A DNA stretch of 64,000 bases from positions 3,968,001-4,032,000 of the forward strand of contig NZ_CP055930.1 of assembly GCF_013927005.1 (NCBI RefSeq), written 5' to 3'. Within the stretch, counting starts at the first letter, position 1; the number at the start of each line of letters is the position of its first letter. The DNA comes from Enterobacter sp. RHBSTW-00175. GTDB lineage: Bacteria; Pseudomonadota; Gammaproteobacteria; Enterobacterales; Enterobacteriaceae. The position numbers were made by a program, and so were the translations under genes. Shown one piece after another: positions 51,703 through 61,284 of the stretch. The notes under the pieces were generated by a model. That model was not told where the DNA came from, searched no databases, and worked only from the letters and a program-made list of their open reading frames with translations.

Positions 51703-52779
51703 ATGAAGTCGAAAAGCGCGACGTTAGAGGATGTGGCACGCCATGCGGGCGTCTCCTATCAGACCGTGTCCAGGGTACTGAATAAATCTGCCAACGTATC
51801 CGAAGCCACGCGTCACAAGGTGGAGAAATCCATAGAGTTATTGCGGTATGTTCCAAACCGACTGGCTCAGCAGCTGGTAGGCAAGCAGAGCCAGACGGTC
51901 GGGCTGGTGACTATTTCGCTGGCCTTACACGCCCCCTCACAGGTGGCGGCTGCGGTAAAACGCTACGCCAATGTGGAAGGATACCAGGTGCTGATCTCAA
52001 TGATTGATGAGAACGTCAACCATAGTATTCAGGATTCCATCAACGAGCTGAAGTCTCAACTGGTCAGCAAAGTGATCATCAACGTCCCGCTGGAGGCCGA
52101 GCAGGCGCAGAAAATCGCGACAGACAATGACGATATTGTCTGTCTGTTTCTCGATGTGGACCCGTACAGTTCCGTGTTTAACGTTTCGTTTAACCCGGCA
52201 GATGGCACGCGCGCCAGCGTCAAATATCTCTATGAACTGGGCCATCGGGAGATTGCCCTGCTGGCCGGGCCGGAGTCCTCCGTGTCGGCACAGCTGAGGC
52301 TGAAAAGCTGGATCGAAACGCTGAAGGGCTATGGGCTGGAGCCGGCATCGGTCATTCGCGGTAACTGGGATGCGCAAAGCGGCTATTCCGGTGCCCTGCA
52401 AATGCTGCGCGAAACGGCACAATTTTCCGCCGTGCTGGTCGCCAACGACCAGATGGCGCTTGGCGTATTGAGCGCTTTCCATCAGCAGCAAATCTCCATT
52501 CCGGCGGAGAAGTCGGTGATTGGTTACGATGACACCTACGAAAGCTCGTTCTTCTACCCGGCGTTAACCACGGTATCGCTCGATCTGGATTTGCAGGGCA
52601 AAGAGGCCGTGCGGCGTATTCTGGACAGCGGCGACGACAATGCGCTGCGCATGTCGTCAATTCTGCCTGCCCGGCTGGTGGTGCGCCAGTCCACCGGGCA
52701 GAAAGGGGAGAAGGGGAAAAACCTGCAAGCGCTGGCTCAGCAGCTGCGCGAGATAGCGCATCAGCTTGGGGATATGTAA
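51703..52779 (+). CDS. ganR: GanR, LacI-family regulator of galactan genes
   Basis: The 358-residue regulator has a helix-turn-helix and hinge (ATLEDVARHAGVSYQTVSRVLNKSANVSEATRHKVEKSIELLRYVPNRLAQQL, residues 6-60) and a LacI-type sugar-binding domain with VIGYDDTYESSFFYPALTTV. The late region LQALAQQLREIAHQLGDM resembles the tetramerisation tail of LacI. The ATG at 51703 has AAGGA 8-12 bases upstream. It is divergent from ganL and likely induced by galactose or galacto-oligosaccharides. Confidence 0.88.
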   Translation: MKSKSATLEDVARHAGVSYQTVSRVLNKSANVSEATRHKVEKSIELLRYVPNRLAQQLVGKQSQTVGLVTISLALHAPSQVAAAVKRYANVEGYQVLISMIDENVNHSIQDSINELKSQLVSKVIINVPLEAEQAQKIATDNDDIVCLFLDVDPYSSVFNVSFNPADGTRASVKYLYELGHREIALLAGPESSVSAQLRLKSWIETLKGYGLEPASVIRGNWDAQSGYSGALQMLRETAQFSAVLVANDQMALGVLSAFHQQQISIPAEKSVIGYDDTYESSFFYPALTTVSLDLDLQGKEAVRRILDSGDDNALRMSSILPARLVVRQSTGQKGEKGKNLQALAQQLREIAHQLGDM

Positions 52780-52785
52780 CGGCGT

Positions 52786-52808
52786 GGGCACCTCAGCCAG
52801 AGGTGCCC
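52786..52808. terminator. Hairpin between convergent ganR and mgtE
   Basis: The 9-bp stem GGGCACCTC / GAGGTGCCC with a 5-base loop lies just past the ganR stop and before the mgtE stop. No clear T tract in either direction. Confidence 0.65.
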
Positions 52809-52814
52809 GTTGCA

Positions 52815-53816
52815 TTACTCCAGCCCCAGCGTGTACTGGGCAATCTTGAAGTAGATAATCAGCCCGGTACCGTCGATAAGCGTGGCGATAAACGGGGCCG
52901 ACACCACGGCAGGATCGATACCGCAGCGCTTAAGCACCATCGGGATCACGGACGAGACAATCGCACTCCACAGCGTAATGCAGACCAGCGTCAGGCTGAC
53001 AATAAGGGTGATTTCCATACCGATGCCCATCATCCAGGCGCGAACGCAGCCCGCCAGCCCCAGGGTGACAGCAATCATTAACGAGGTGGTCATCTCTTTT
53101 CGCAGCACCCGCCCGACGTCGCGTAAATGCACTTCGCCCAGCGCCATCGCACGCACCAGCGTGGAGGTGATCTGCGTGCCGCTGTTGCCGCCGGTACCAA
53201 TCAGCAGAGGAATAAAGAACGCCAGGGCAATGGCGGATTCCAGCGCTTCTTCAAAATGCTGAATTACGGAGCTGGTGTAAGCTTCGGCAATAAACAACAA
53301 CAGCAGCCAGACGGCGCGCTTTTTCCACAGGCTGAATGGACTGGTTTCCAGATAGGGTTTTTCCAGCGGCAGCGTGGCACCCTGACGCTGAGCATCTTCG
53401 GTTACGTCATCTTCCAGCAGATGCGCGATTTCACGCTCGGTGAGGCACCCGACCAGTTTGCCGTGCGTGACCACCGGTATCACATCCGCTCCGCCATGAG
53501 CCAGCAGCCCGGTAACATCTGAGCGTTCATCTTCCGGTTTCAGCTGAATAAATTCCGCTATCATCAGCGCCCGGACCGGCTGCACCGTATCGACAGCCTG
53601 CAATAATTTGCGTACGGCAACCATGCCCGCCAGACGTCCCTGGTCTTCGATAAAAATATGCGACGGAATATCATCGTCTTTTAATTTTTCGAAAAACTGT
53701 ACACGTGCCAGCGCCACGCATAACGAAATATCGAGAACGATAAAATCGGTATTCATATATTGCGCGACTGCGCTTTCAGTGAATGCTGGAGTATTGTTGT
53801 GGATGGAGTAAGACAT
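52815..53816 (-). CDS. mgtE: Short MgtE-family Mg2+ transporter (lacks the N domain)
   Basis: The 333-residue protein has two CBS domains (about 18-130) followed by the five-helix MgtE membrane domain (about 165-330) with the pore signature GTGGNSGTQITSTL and DPAVVSAPFIATLIDGTG. Typical MgtE is about 450 residues with an N-terminal superhelical domain, which is absent here. The ATG at 53816 (MSYSIHNNTPAF) is preceded by AAAGGGAA. An upstream in-frame extension lies inside the M-box leader and is not coding. It is controlled by the Mg2+ riboswitch ahead of it, which supports Mg2+ as substrate. The symbol reflects the family. Confidence 0.88.
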   Translation of the reverse strand: MSYSIHNNTPAFTESAVAQYMNTDFIVLDISLCVALARVQFFEKLKDDDIPSHIFIEDQGRLAGMVAVRKLLQAVDTVQPVRALMIAEFIQLKPEDERSDVTGLLAHGGADVIPVVTHGKLVGCLTEREIAHLLEDDVTEDAQRQGATLPLEKPYLETSPFSLWKKRAVWLLLLFIAEAYTSSVIQHFEEALESAIALAFFIPLLIGTGGNSGTQITSTLVRAMALGEVHLRDVGRVLRKEMTTSLMIAVTLGLAGCVRAWMMGIGMEITLIVSLTLVCITLWSAIVSSVIPMVLKRCGIDPAVVSAPFIATLIDGTGLIIYFKIAQYTLGLE

Positions 53817-53875
53817 AGTAAATTCCCTTTGAAGAATAAAATCTCTCAGGGGCGAGCAAGACAGGGCATGTCGAA

Positions 53876-54050
53876 GAAGAGATCCCCACGTCCTGGGTTC
53901 AGCACTGTACACCGTATCCCGTAAGGGAAGTTATACTGACAAAGCCTTGATTCGACAGTGCCTGTTTTACCCTGTGCCGGTTCTCTCGAACCCACCAGAG
54001 CGATAACGTGTATTTGTACAGGAGCCTCGCCATAACGAGATCGTTGTAAA
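53876..54050 (-). ncRNA. M-box (ykoK leader) magnesium riboswitch upstream of mgtE
   Basis: On the minus strand the leader contains the M-box core: GGCGAGGCTCCTGTACAAA (starting at 54031), then ACAC, the small hairpin GGTTCGAGAGAACC, CAGGGTAAAACAGGC, and near the 3' end ACAGTGCTGAACCCAGGACG. Their order and spacing match the Mg2+-sensing M-box. In known cases high Mg2+ folds the RNA and shuts off the transporter. A downstream AUCUCU / AGAGAU pairing followed by UUUAUU (about 53890 down to 53840) could be the off-state stem. Boundaries are approximate. Confidence 0.88.
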
Positions 54051-54204
54051 CGAGAGGGATAATACGCTTATTCTGTCGCGCTGCTGGAGAATCTAAATAA
54101 TGTTTATGAAATGTTTAGAAGCATATCTTATCAACAGTGTTGAGGCATTATTTAAGGTCAGTCCCTTTAAATAGAAAAAATAATAATCAGACGGGGGATG
54201 AAGT

Positions 54205-54708
54205 ATGGAGTGGTTAAACAATTTACTCAGCCACTTTGCCGTTCATCCCGTGCATCTGTTTGCCCTGCTTTTTGTGATGGCGCTGAGCAAATCAACGGTG
54301 CTTGTCTCGTCGGTACTGCCACCCGCATCGGTGATGCTGATTGCGGGCATTAGCGTCAGCCAGTCGGCGCTGCATCCGGGCCTGACATGGCTTGCGGTGG
54401 TGATGGGGGCGACGCTTGGCTCAGTGGTGAATTACCATATTGGTCAGCTGATGGGGCAGTCGCGGCTGGTCACGCGTTTTACGACCAAACATGCGGATAA
54501 ATTTTTACGCGTGCAACACCAGCTGCAAAAAAATAGCGTGGTTGTACTGTTCACCGCCCGCTTCCTGGCGGTATTGCGCTACATCGTGCCGCTGGCGGCG
54601 GGGACGCTGCGGGTAAGCGCCGTGAAGGTTTACGTCGTCAGCCTGCTTTCTGCCGCCGTGTGGGCTGCGCTGTATGTCGGTGCCGTGACCGGCATCAGCG
54701 CCTTCTGA
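54205..54708 (+). CDS. DedA/VTT-family inner membrane protein
   Basis: The 167-residue membrane protein is of the DedA (SNARE-associated, VTT) family, with hydrophobic segments and the family motif region VVNYHIGQLMG followed by FTARFLAVLRYIVPLAAG. Members are flippases or transporters affecting membrane lipid balance. It is shorter than E. coli DedA (about 219) but looks complete, from MEWLNNLLSHF to ISAF. GGGGGATGAAGT precedes the ATG. It is divergent from mgtE across the M-box and ends 1 base before the stop of the convergent dehydrogenase. Confidence 0.82.
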   Translation: MEWLNNLLSHFAVHPVHLFALLFVMALSKSTVLVSSVLPPASVMLIAGISVSQSALHPGLTWLAVVMGATLGSVVNYHIGQLMGQSRLVTRFTTKHADKFLRVQHQLQKNSVVVLFTARFLAVLRYIVPLAAGTLRVSAVKVYVVSLLSAAVWAALYVGAVTGISAF

Positions 54709-54709
54709 A

Positions 54710-55459
54710 TTACAGACTTCCCGTGCCGCCATCCACCAGCAGTTCCGTGCCTACGGTATAGCTCGATTCATCCGATGCCAGATACAGCGCGGCTTTTGCC
54801 AGCTCCGTCGGCGTGCCCATGCGCCCCAGCGGCACCAGATTTGCGATATCGCCCTGCAAGGCTTTTTGCGCCGCTTCGCTTAACCCCAGTTTATGCAACG
54901 CCGGAGTTTCTACCGGGCCAGGGCTAAGGCCGTTAACACGAACCCCACGGGATAAAAGCTCTGCTGACAGGGTTCGCGCCAGAGAGAGCAAACCGGCTTT
55001 GCTTGCCGCATACACGCTGTTGGTGGGCAGGCCGATACGGGCGCTGACCGAGCCGCACAAAATCACCGATGAGGGGTTATTCAGCAGCGGCAGCAACGCC
55101 TGAATCAAAAAGAACGGGCCTTTAAGGTTGATGCGCATCAGCCGGTCCCAGGCTTCTTCCTGCCACTCTTCCAGCAGGCCGTGGGTGACATCTCCGGCGT
55201 TGATAAACACCGCGTCCAGCTGTGGCCAGCGGGATGCGAGCGTCTCCGCCAGCGCTTTTTGTGCCGTGATATCACCGGCATCGGCAGGAATAACCCATGC
55301 GCTATCCCCGAGAATGCGTTGGGCTTCGGCCAGGGTTTCCGGGTTGCGCCCGGTGACGGCCACCTGCGCCCCTTCGGCAATAAATTCCTGTGCGGTAGCC
55401 AGCCCAATGCCGCTGGTTCCGCCTGTAATCAAGGTGTATTTACCTGCTAAACGTCCCAT
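54710..55459 (-). CDS. Short-chain dehydrogenase/reductase, paired with a divergent HxlR regulator
   Basis: The 249-residue classical SDR oxidoreductase has the NAD(P)-binding TGGTSGIG (residues 12-19), the catalytic Ser in ILCGSVSAR, YAASK (Tyr-X3-Lys) and a GPVET C-terminal loop. It ends LLVDGGTGSL. The ATG at 55459 (MGRLAGKYTLITGG) has AGGAGGCATTC close by. It is divergent from the HxlR regulator at 55560, a common pairing in which the regulator senses a toxic aldehyde or electrophile. Substrate unknown. Confidence 0.85.
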   Translation of the reverse strand: MGRLAGKYTLITGGTSGIGLATAQEFIAEGAQVAVTGRNPETLAEAQRILGDSAWVIPADAGDITAQKALAETLASRWPQLDAVFINAGDVTHGLLEEWQEEAWDRLMRINLKGPFFLIQALLPLLNNPSSVILCGSVSARIGLPTNSVYAASKAGLLSLARTLSAELLSRGVRVNGLSPGPVETPALHKLGLSEAAQKALQGDIANLVPLGRMGTPTELAKAALYLASDESSYTVGTELLVDGGTGSL

Positions 55460-55559
55460 GAATGCCTCCTGAATTCGCTCTGGAGAAAGCACTATAGAAA
55501 CGTTAGTATCGAAAGGAAACCAGGTACCATTTGGATACTAAAGAGGCAAGAGGTGTGCT

Positions 55560-55919
55560 ATGGCGGAAATACTCACTGAACCCTGCGAAAAAAAATCTGC
55601 GGTCCACGCCTGCCCGATGACGCGGTTTGTGAATCTGATTGCGGGCAAATGGGCAATCCCGATCCTGTACCGGCTGATTGTGCTTAACACCCCGGTGCGC
55701 TTTGGTGATCTGCTGCGTGCCGTTGCGCCCATTACGCAAAAAGAGCTGACTAAACAGCTGCGTTTGTTCGAACAGCGCGGGCTGGTGTCACGCACCGTCT
55801 ACCCGGAAATCCCGCCGCGCGTGGAGTATCAGATAACCGAACTGGGGCTGACGCTTCAGAATGCGCTTTCCCCGCTGGCCGCCTGGATGAACGAGTATGG
55901 CGACCAGCTGGAGCGCTAA
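55560..55919 (+). CDS. HxlR-family transcriptional regulator 1
   Basis: The 119-residue winged-helix regulator of the HxlR/MarR-like group has the motifs CPMTRFVNLIAGKWAIPILYRL, PVRFGDLLRAVAPITQKELTKQLRLFEQRGLV and a C-terminal dimer helix. The conserved Cys (about residue 19) near the N terminus is often redox-sensing in this family. It is divergent from the SDR at 54710-55459 with 100 bases between starts and is likely its repressor. It ends 1 base before the stop of the convergent second SDR. Confidence 0.85.
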   Translation: MAEILTEPCEKKSAVHACPMTRFVNLIAGKWAIPILYRLIVLNTPVRFGDLLRAVAPITQKELTKQLRLFEQRGLVSRTVYPEIPPRVEYQITELGLTLQNALSPLAAWMNEYGDQLER

Positions 55920-55920
55920 A

Positions 55921-56715
55921 TCAGTGGCTTAAATAGCGCGGGGCCGGTTCACCAGTACGCGCACTGGCAAACAGCTCCAGACGCGCGGCCTCGAAACGTT
56001 CCCATAACCGGGTATCGTGCATGGGCGGGATGGTGATCAGCTCGCCCTGATCCAGCCCGGCAAGTGCGGCATCCACCAGGTTGTCGGTGGTCATGACCGA
56101 GCCTTCAGGCAGGTCGGTAATGGAGACGCCGGACAGATCCCAAATCTCCGTTGCCGTGGCGGCAGGCAATACCGCCTGAATGCGCACGCCACTCTCTGCA
56201 AACTCTTCCTGCAACCCGCGGGTGAAATTGAACACCCAGGCTTTGGTGGCGCTGTAAAGTGCGCTACCGGCGCGGGCGTGAAGGGAAAGCACAGAGGCAA
56301 TGTTGATCACCGTACCGCTGTTGTTCTGCGCCAGACGCGGAAGAATGGCGTAGGTTAAGCGCATCAGCGCGGTGGTATTCAGGGTGTTAATGGCCTGATG
56401 CTGGTCAACGTCGCCGGATAAAAAGGGGGCCATCTGCGCCGTTCCGGCATTGTTCACCAGCGTATCAATACGGGTGTCGTTTCTCAGCGTCTCTTCAACA
56501 GCGCGAATGCCGTTTTCATCGCTCAGATCGGCGGTCAGGATCTGCACATCGACCCCGTAGCGTCCAGAAAGGTCTGCCGCCAGCGCCTGAAGGCGGGCTT
56601 CACGACGGGCAACCAGTACCAGGTTGTAGCCGCGTGCGGCAAGACGATCGGCATAAACGGCACCGATCCCCGAAGAAGCTCCCGTGATTAAAGCGGTTGA
56701 ATGTTGCGTGGTCAT
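55921..56715 (-). CDS. Short-chain dehydrogenase/reductase 2
   Basis: The 264-residue SDR has TGASSGIGAVYADRLA (cofactor loop), NNAGTAQM, the catalytic SVLSLHARAGSALYSATKAW (Ser, Tyr, Lys) and a long C-terminal region ending APRYLSH. Its substrate is not evident from sequence. Downstream on the same strand is nothing; upstream, 150 bases away, is the second HxlR regulator reading the same way. Confidence 0.85.
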   Translation of the reverse strand: MTTQHSTALITGASSGIGAVYADRLAARGYNLVLVARREARLQALAADLSGRYGVDVQILTADLSDENGIRAVEETLRNDTRIDTLVNNAGTAQMAPFLSGDVDQHQAINTLNTTALMRLTYAILPRLAQNNSGTVINIASVLSLHARAGSALYSATKAWVFNFTRGLQEEFAESGVRIQAVLPAATATEIWDLSGVSITDLPEGSVMTTDNLVDAALAGLDQGELITIPPMHDTRLWERFEAARLELFASARTGEPAPRYLSH

Positions 56716-56866
56716 GGCGTGTTACCTCAAAGCAAAGTGGTTAATTGGTTTCATGTTGAAACTGAATTCACTGTGAGATATTTGGTTTTATAATGCAACC
56801 ATTTTGCGCGGTATTTTTTATTCCTGCCGTCAGAAACGGGGCTAATCTGACTTTAATGAACTGAAA

Positions 56867-57307
56867 TTACGGGAGTTTAAGCGCAATATCTTCGGGCGCT
56901 AATTCACGGCCATCGTTGGCAACCAGCGCCAGTTTACGCAGCGGCTGTTGGTTTTTGACATCGACCAACACGCTGCCCGGCTGGTTCTGGCTAAACAGGA
57001 ATTCATTCCCCCATTGCGACAGCGCAACCAGCACCGTTTGCAGGGCGCGACCTTTGTCGGTGAGCACATATTCCTGCCAGGCGCTGCCGTCAGAGGCGGG
57101 CTGGAGTGTCAGAATGCCTTCCTCGACCAGCAGTTTAAGGCGCGTGGTCAGCATGTTTTTGGCGATGCCGAGGCTTTTCTGGAACTCGCCGAAGCGTTTC
57201 ACGCCGCGCAGCGCATCACGAACAATCAGTAACGACCACCAGTCGCCGATGATGTCCAGCGAACGGGCGACAGGGCAGGTGCTCTCTTCAAGGCGGGTAC
57301 GTTTCAC
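56867..57307 (-). CDS. HxlR-family transcriptional regulator 2
   Basis: The 146-residue HxlR regulator has CPVARSLDIIGDWWSLLIVRDALRGVKRFGEFQKSLGIAKNMLTTRLKLLVEEGIL, with the conserved N-terminal Cys at about residue 11. It has a C-terminal extension beyond the minimal domain. It lies upstream of and codirectional with the SDR at 55921-56715, which it may control. Two HxlR-SDR pairs in 2.6 kb suggest a duplicated detoxification module. Confidence 0.85.
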   Translation of the reverse strand: MKRTRLEESTCPVARSLDIIGDWWSLLIVRDALRGVKRFGEFQKSLGIAKNMLTTRLKLLVEEGILTLQPASDGSAWQEYVLTDKGRALQTVLVALSQWGNEFLFSQNQPGSVLVDVKNQQPLRKLALVANDGRELAPEDIALKLP

Positions 57308-57456
57308 AGCGGATCCTCCGGGTAGTATGGTTTTATTATAAAACTAATCTGCGGCGCGGTTAAGAGCGTTATTTATCAGTTTGAGAAATGCTTCCCGGAA
57401 AAATGTCATAAATCTGTCACACTTAAGCGACATTAAAACCGAGTGAGGAATTAGGG

Positions 57457-58698
57457 ATGAGAAAAGCACTACTCGCTGTTGCAGTGGCAGGTTCCATATC
57501 AATGACGTTCGGCGCTCAGGCGCAGGACGCGCCGGAAGGATACCAGTTAGAGCAAGTTTTAATCATGAGCCGCCATAATCTGCGCGCGCCGCTGGCCAAT
57601 AACGGCAGCGTGCTGGAACAATCCACGCCGAATAAGTGGCCGGAATGGGAAGTGCCCGGCGGACAGCTCACCACCAAAGGTGGCGTTCTTGAAGTGTATA
57701 TGGGGCACTATATGCGCGAATGGCTGGCCGGGCAGGGGCTGGTCACTACCGGGGAATGCCCGCCTGCAAACACTGTTTATGCCTACGCCAATAGCCTGCA
57801 ACGCACCGTGGCGACCGCGCAATTCTTTATCACCGGGGCTTTCCCGGGGTGTGACGTGCCGGTGCATCACCAGCCAGAAATGGGAACGATGGACCCTACC
57901 TTTAACCCGGTCATCACCAACAACTCACCGGAATTCCGCGATAAAGCGCTGAGCGCAATGGCGTCAGAGCGGCAGAAAATGCGGCTTGATGAAAGCTACA
58001 AACTGCTGGAACAGATGACGAACTACGCCGAATCCCCGTCCTGCAAAGAGAAAAAAGTCTGCTCGCTGACCGAGGCCAAAGACACCTTCAGTGCCGATTA
58101 CGAAAAAGAGCCGGGCGTATCCGGGCCGCTGAAGGTGGGGAACTCCTTAGTGGATGCGTTCACCTTGCAGTATTACGAAGGTTTCCCCGCCGATCAGGTG
58201 GCGTGGGGCGAGATCAAAACCGATCAGCAGTGGCGGGTGCTGTCGAAGCTGAAAAATGGCTATCAGGATTCGTTATTCACCTCGGGTGAAGTGGCGCGCA
58301 ATGTGGCGAAACCGCTGGTGAAATACATCGATAACGCCCTGGTGACTGAGCAGGGGAAAGCCGCAAAGATAACGCTGCTGGTGGGACACGATTCCAACAT
58401 CGCCTCGCTGCTGACAGCGCTCGACTTCAAACCTTATCAGCTGCACGACCAGTACGAACGCACCCCGATTGGCGGCAAAATTGTCTTCCAGCGCTGGCAT
58501 GACAAGAACGCGAACCGGGAGCTGATGAAAATCGAGTATGTCTATCAAAGCACTACGCAGTTGCGTAACGCTGAGGTCCTGTCGCTGAAATCACCCGCGC
58601 AGCGTGTCACGCTGGCGCTTTCAGGGTGTCCGGTGGATGAGAACGGTTTCTGCCCGGTAGAGAAGTTTAATACGGTGTTGAACAACGCGGCGAAATAA
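57457..58698 (+). CDS. agp: Glucose-1-phosphatase (periplasmic histidine acid phosphatase)
   Basis: The 413-residue protein has a signal peptide ([22 protein letters not shown]) and the histidine acid phosphatase motif SRHNLRAP (catalytic His) with the C-terminal partner [10 protein letters not shown] (His-Asp). Length and context (agp-yccJ-wrbA) equal E. coli. It releases glucose from glucose-1-phosphate outside the cytoplasm and also has phytase activity in the family. This is the first backbone gene after the accessory region. Confidence 0.96.
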   Translation: MRKALLAVAVAGSISMTFGAQAQDAPEGYQLEQVLIMSRHNLRAPLANNGSVLEQSTPNKWPEWEVPGGQLTTKGGVLEVYMGHYMREWLAGQGLVTTGECPPANTVYAYANSLQRTVATAQFFITGAFPGCDVPVHHQPEMGTMDPTFNPVITNNSPEFRDKALSAMASERQKMRLDESYKLLEQMTNYAESPSCKEKKVCSLTEAKDTFSADYEKEPGVSGPLKVGNSLVDAFTLQYYEGFPADQVAWGEIKTDQQWRVLSKLKNGYQDSLFTSGEVARNVAKPLVKYIDNALVTEQGKAAKITLLVGHDSNIASLLTALDFKPYQLHDQYERTPIGGKIVFQRWHDKNANRELMKIEYVYQSTTQLRNAEVLSLKSPAQRVTLALSGCPVDENGFCPVEKFNTVLNNAAK

Positions 58699-58704
58699 GA
58701 ATAA

Positions 58705-58724
58705 CCCCCCGCGATGGCGGGGGG
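58705..58724 (+). terminator. GC-rich hairpin after agp
   Basis: The 8-bp stem CCCCCCGC / GCGGGGGG with a 4-base loop lies 6 bases past the agp stop. A second small stem AAACGT-tcag-ACGTTT follows at 58725-58740, ending in T's and overlapping the yccJ stop. Confidence 0.7.
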
Positions 58725-58730
58725 AAACGT

Positions 58731-58958
58731 TCAGACGTTTTTACGTTCGATGGTTTGCTCACCCCAGAAGAGTGAGTCTTTGTCCGTTTTATCGAAGGCA
58801 CGCATCAGTACCTCATCACTGCCTTCTTCCCAAATCTGCTCGGCCAGCTTTTCGTCATATTTCGCAACTTCAAAAATGGCTTCGGCGATTTCTGGCGAGG
58901 TATTACGTAAACTTGCCCATTCGCCCACGTGGTGAGCTTTGGATTCTTGAGTTGGCAT
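58731..58958 (-). CDS. yccJ: YccJ family protein
   Basis: The 75-residue acidic protein ([32 protein letters not shown]...) matches YccJ in sequence and position. Function is unknown; in E. coli it is cotranscribed with wrbA and belongs to stationary-phase expression. GGAGGACAATC lies just before the ATG. It converges with agp and begins 18 bases after the wrbA stop. Confidence 0.92.
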   Translation of the reverse strand: MPTQESKAHHVGEWASLRNTSPEIAEAIFEVAKYDEKLAEQIWEEGSDEVLMRAFDKTDKDSLFWGEQTIERKNV

Positions 58959-58976
58959 GATTGTCCTCCTGTTGGG

Positions 58977-59963
<987 letters not shown>

Positions 59964-60137
59964 ATGGCAAACCATCGTGGTGGTTCAGGTAATTTCGCTG
60001 AAGACCGTGAAAGAGCATCAGAAGCAGGTCGTAAAGGTGGCCAACACAGTGGGGGTAACTTTAAAAATGACCCTCAGCGTGCATCTGAAGCAGGTAAAAA
60101 AGGGGGTAAAAACAGCCACGGCAGCAGCAATAAGTAA
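59964..60137 (+). CDS. ymdF: KGG-repeat stress protein YmdF
   Basis: The 57-residue glycine- and lysine-rich protein (MANHRGGSGNFAEDRERASEAGRKGG...) has two KGG motifs (GRKGGQHSGGNF and GKKGGKNSHG). It belongs to the YciG/YmdF stress-induced group. GGAGGTTAGAG precedes the ATG at 59964, so the short form is preferred over an upstream in-frame start. Monocistronic, with its own terminator. Confidence 0.93.
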   Translation: MANHRGGSGNFAEDRERASEAGRKGGQHSGGNFKNDPQRASEAGKKGGKNSHGSSNK

Positions 60138-60157
60138 TACGCCGGGTTGATCCTCTG

Positions 60158-60183
60158 CCGCCGGGGCTCCCGGCGGTTTTTTT
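60158..60183 (+). terminator. Rho-independent terminator of ymdF
   Basis: The 8-bp stem CCGCCGGG / CCCGGCGG has a 3-base loop and is followed by seven T. Confidence 0.93.
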
Positions 60184-60253
60184 ATTTCTTCAACATTGAA
60201 CTGTAACCAAAGGCAACGCACACTACAGGATTGACCTTTATTGCTGGTGCACC

Positions 60254-61174
60254 ATGTCGTCTTCTCGTTTCAAATTCTCCGTAAAACCGCAGGAAGCCAT
60301 CCTCATTCTGATCACCATGTTCTGGGGCGGGACGTTTCTTGCCGTTCAGTATGCGGTCACCCTGAGCGATCCTTTCTTCTTTGTCGGCCTGCGTTTTGCC
60401 ACCGCGGCGATTGCCGTGGCGCTGATTTCACTGAAAACCTTACGGGGGTTGACGCTTAAAGAGCTGAAGGCCGGTGTGGCGATAGGTATTGCCATTGCGA
60501 TGGGCTACAGCCTGCAAACCTGGGGCTTGCAGTCTATCTCCAGCAGTAAGTCGGCGTTTATCACCGCGATGTACGTGCCGCTGGTGCCGCTGCTGCAATG
60601 GCTGTGTCTGGGCAGAATGCCGGGGCTGATGTCCTGTATTGGCATTGTGCTGGCGTTTATCGGCCTGATCCTGCTGGCTGGGCCCGGCGATAACCTGCTG
60701 GCGTTGGGGCCGGGCGAGATGATTACCCTGGTGGGCGCGGTGGCGATTGCTGCGGAAATTATTCTGATCAGCGCCTGGGCCGGGAAGGTGGACGTGAAGC
60801 GGGTGACTGTTGTGCAACTGGCGACCGCATCGCTGGTGGCGTTTGTCGCCATGGTACCGGCGGGGGAATCTGTGCCGCCGATGTCCACCGGGCTTGTGGT
60901 GGTTGCTCTGGGGCTTGGGATCTTCAGCGCCATTATTCAGGTGACGATGAACTGGGCGCAGCGCAGCGTTTCCCCGACGCGGGCAACGGTTATCTACACC
61001 GGTGAGCCGGTCTGGGCGGGCGTGTTCGGGCGCATTGCCGGGGAGCGTTTACCGCTGCTGGCGCTGGTGGGTGCGGCCTTTATTGTTGCCGGGGTACTGG
61101 TGAGTGAGTTAAAGCTAAAAAAACGACGTAAGGCAATAGCCGGGTTGGGCGCTGAACAAGGGGCAGATAGCTAA
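60254..61174 (+). CDS. DMT-superfamily EamA-type transporter
   Basis: The 306-residue inner membrane protein has ten hydrophobic segments in two EamA repeats (about 15-145 and 155-290). Landmarks are ILILITMFWGGTFLAVQYAV near the start and TRATVIYTGEPVWAGVFGRIAGERL in the second repeat. It likely exports amino acids or other metabolites, substrate unknown. It ends in a charged tail (LKLKKRRKAIAGLG). The ATG at 60254 has no strong ribosome-binding site. It lies between ymdF and rutG, where E. coli K-12 has no gene. Confidence 0.85.
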   Translation: MSSSRFKFSVKPQEAILILITMFWGGTFLAVQYAVTLSDPFFFVGLRFATAAIAVALISLKTLRGLTLKELKAGVAIGIAIAMGYSLQTWGLQSISSSKSAFITAMYVPLVPLLQWLCLGRMPGLMSCIGIVLAFIGLILLAGPGDNLLALGPGEMITLVGAVAIAAEIILISAWAGKVDVKRVTVVQLATASLVAFVAMVPAGESVPPMSTGLVVVALGLGIFSAIIQVTMNWAQRSVSPTRATVIYTGEPVWAGVFGRIAGERLPLLALVGAAFIVAGVLVSELKLKKRRKAIAGLGAEQGADS

Positions 61175-61196
61175 CAACGCTCATGCTGCCCGTTTT

Positions 61197-61266
61197 GCCC
61201 GGCGGCGCTTCGCTTGCGCGGGCCTACATGCCCATTGTAGGCCGGGTAAGCGTAGCGTCACCCGGC
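61197..61266. repeat. BIME: two REP units between the EamA gene and rutG
   Basis: The first unit has GCCCGGC / GCGGGC arms (61197-61223) and the second GCCGGGT / ACCCGGC arms (61241-61266). They are in opposite orientation and joined by CTACAT...ATTGTAG, which can also pair. It lies between convergent genes. Confidence 0.82.
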
Positions 61267-61284
61267 AATAAAGCGGCACTTATT

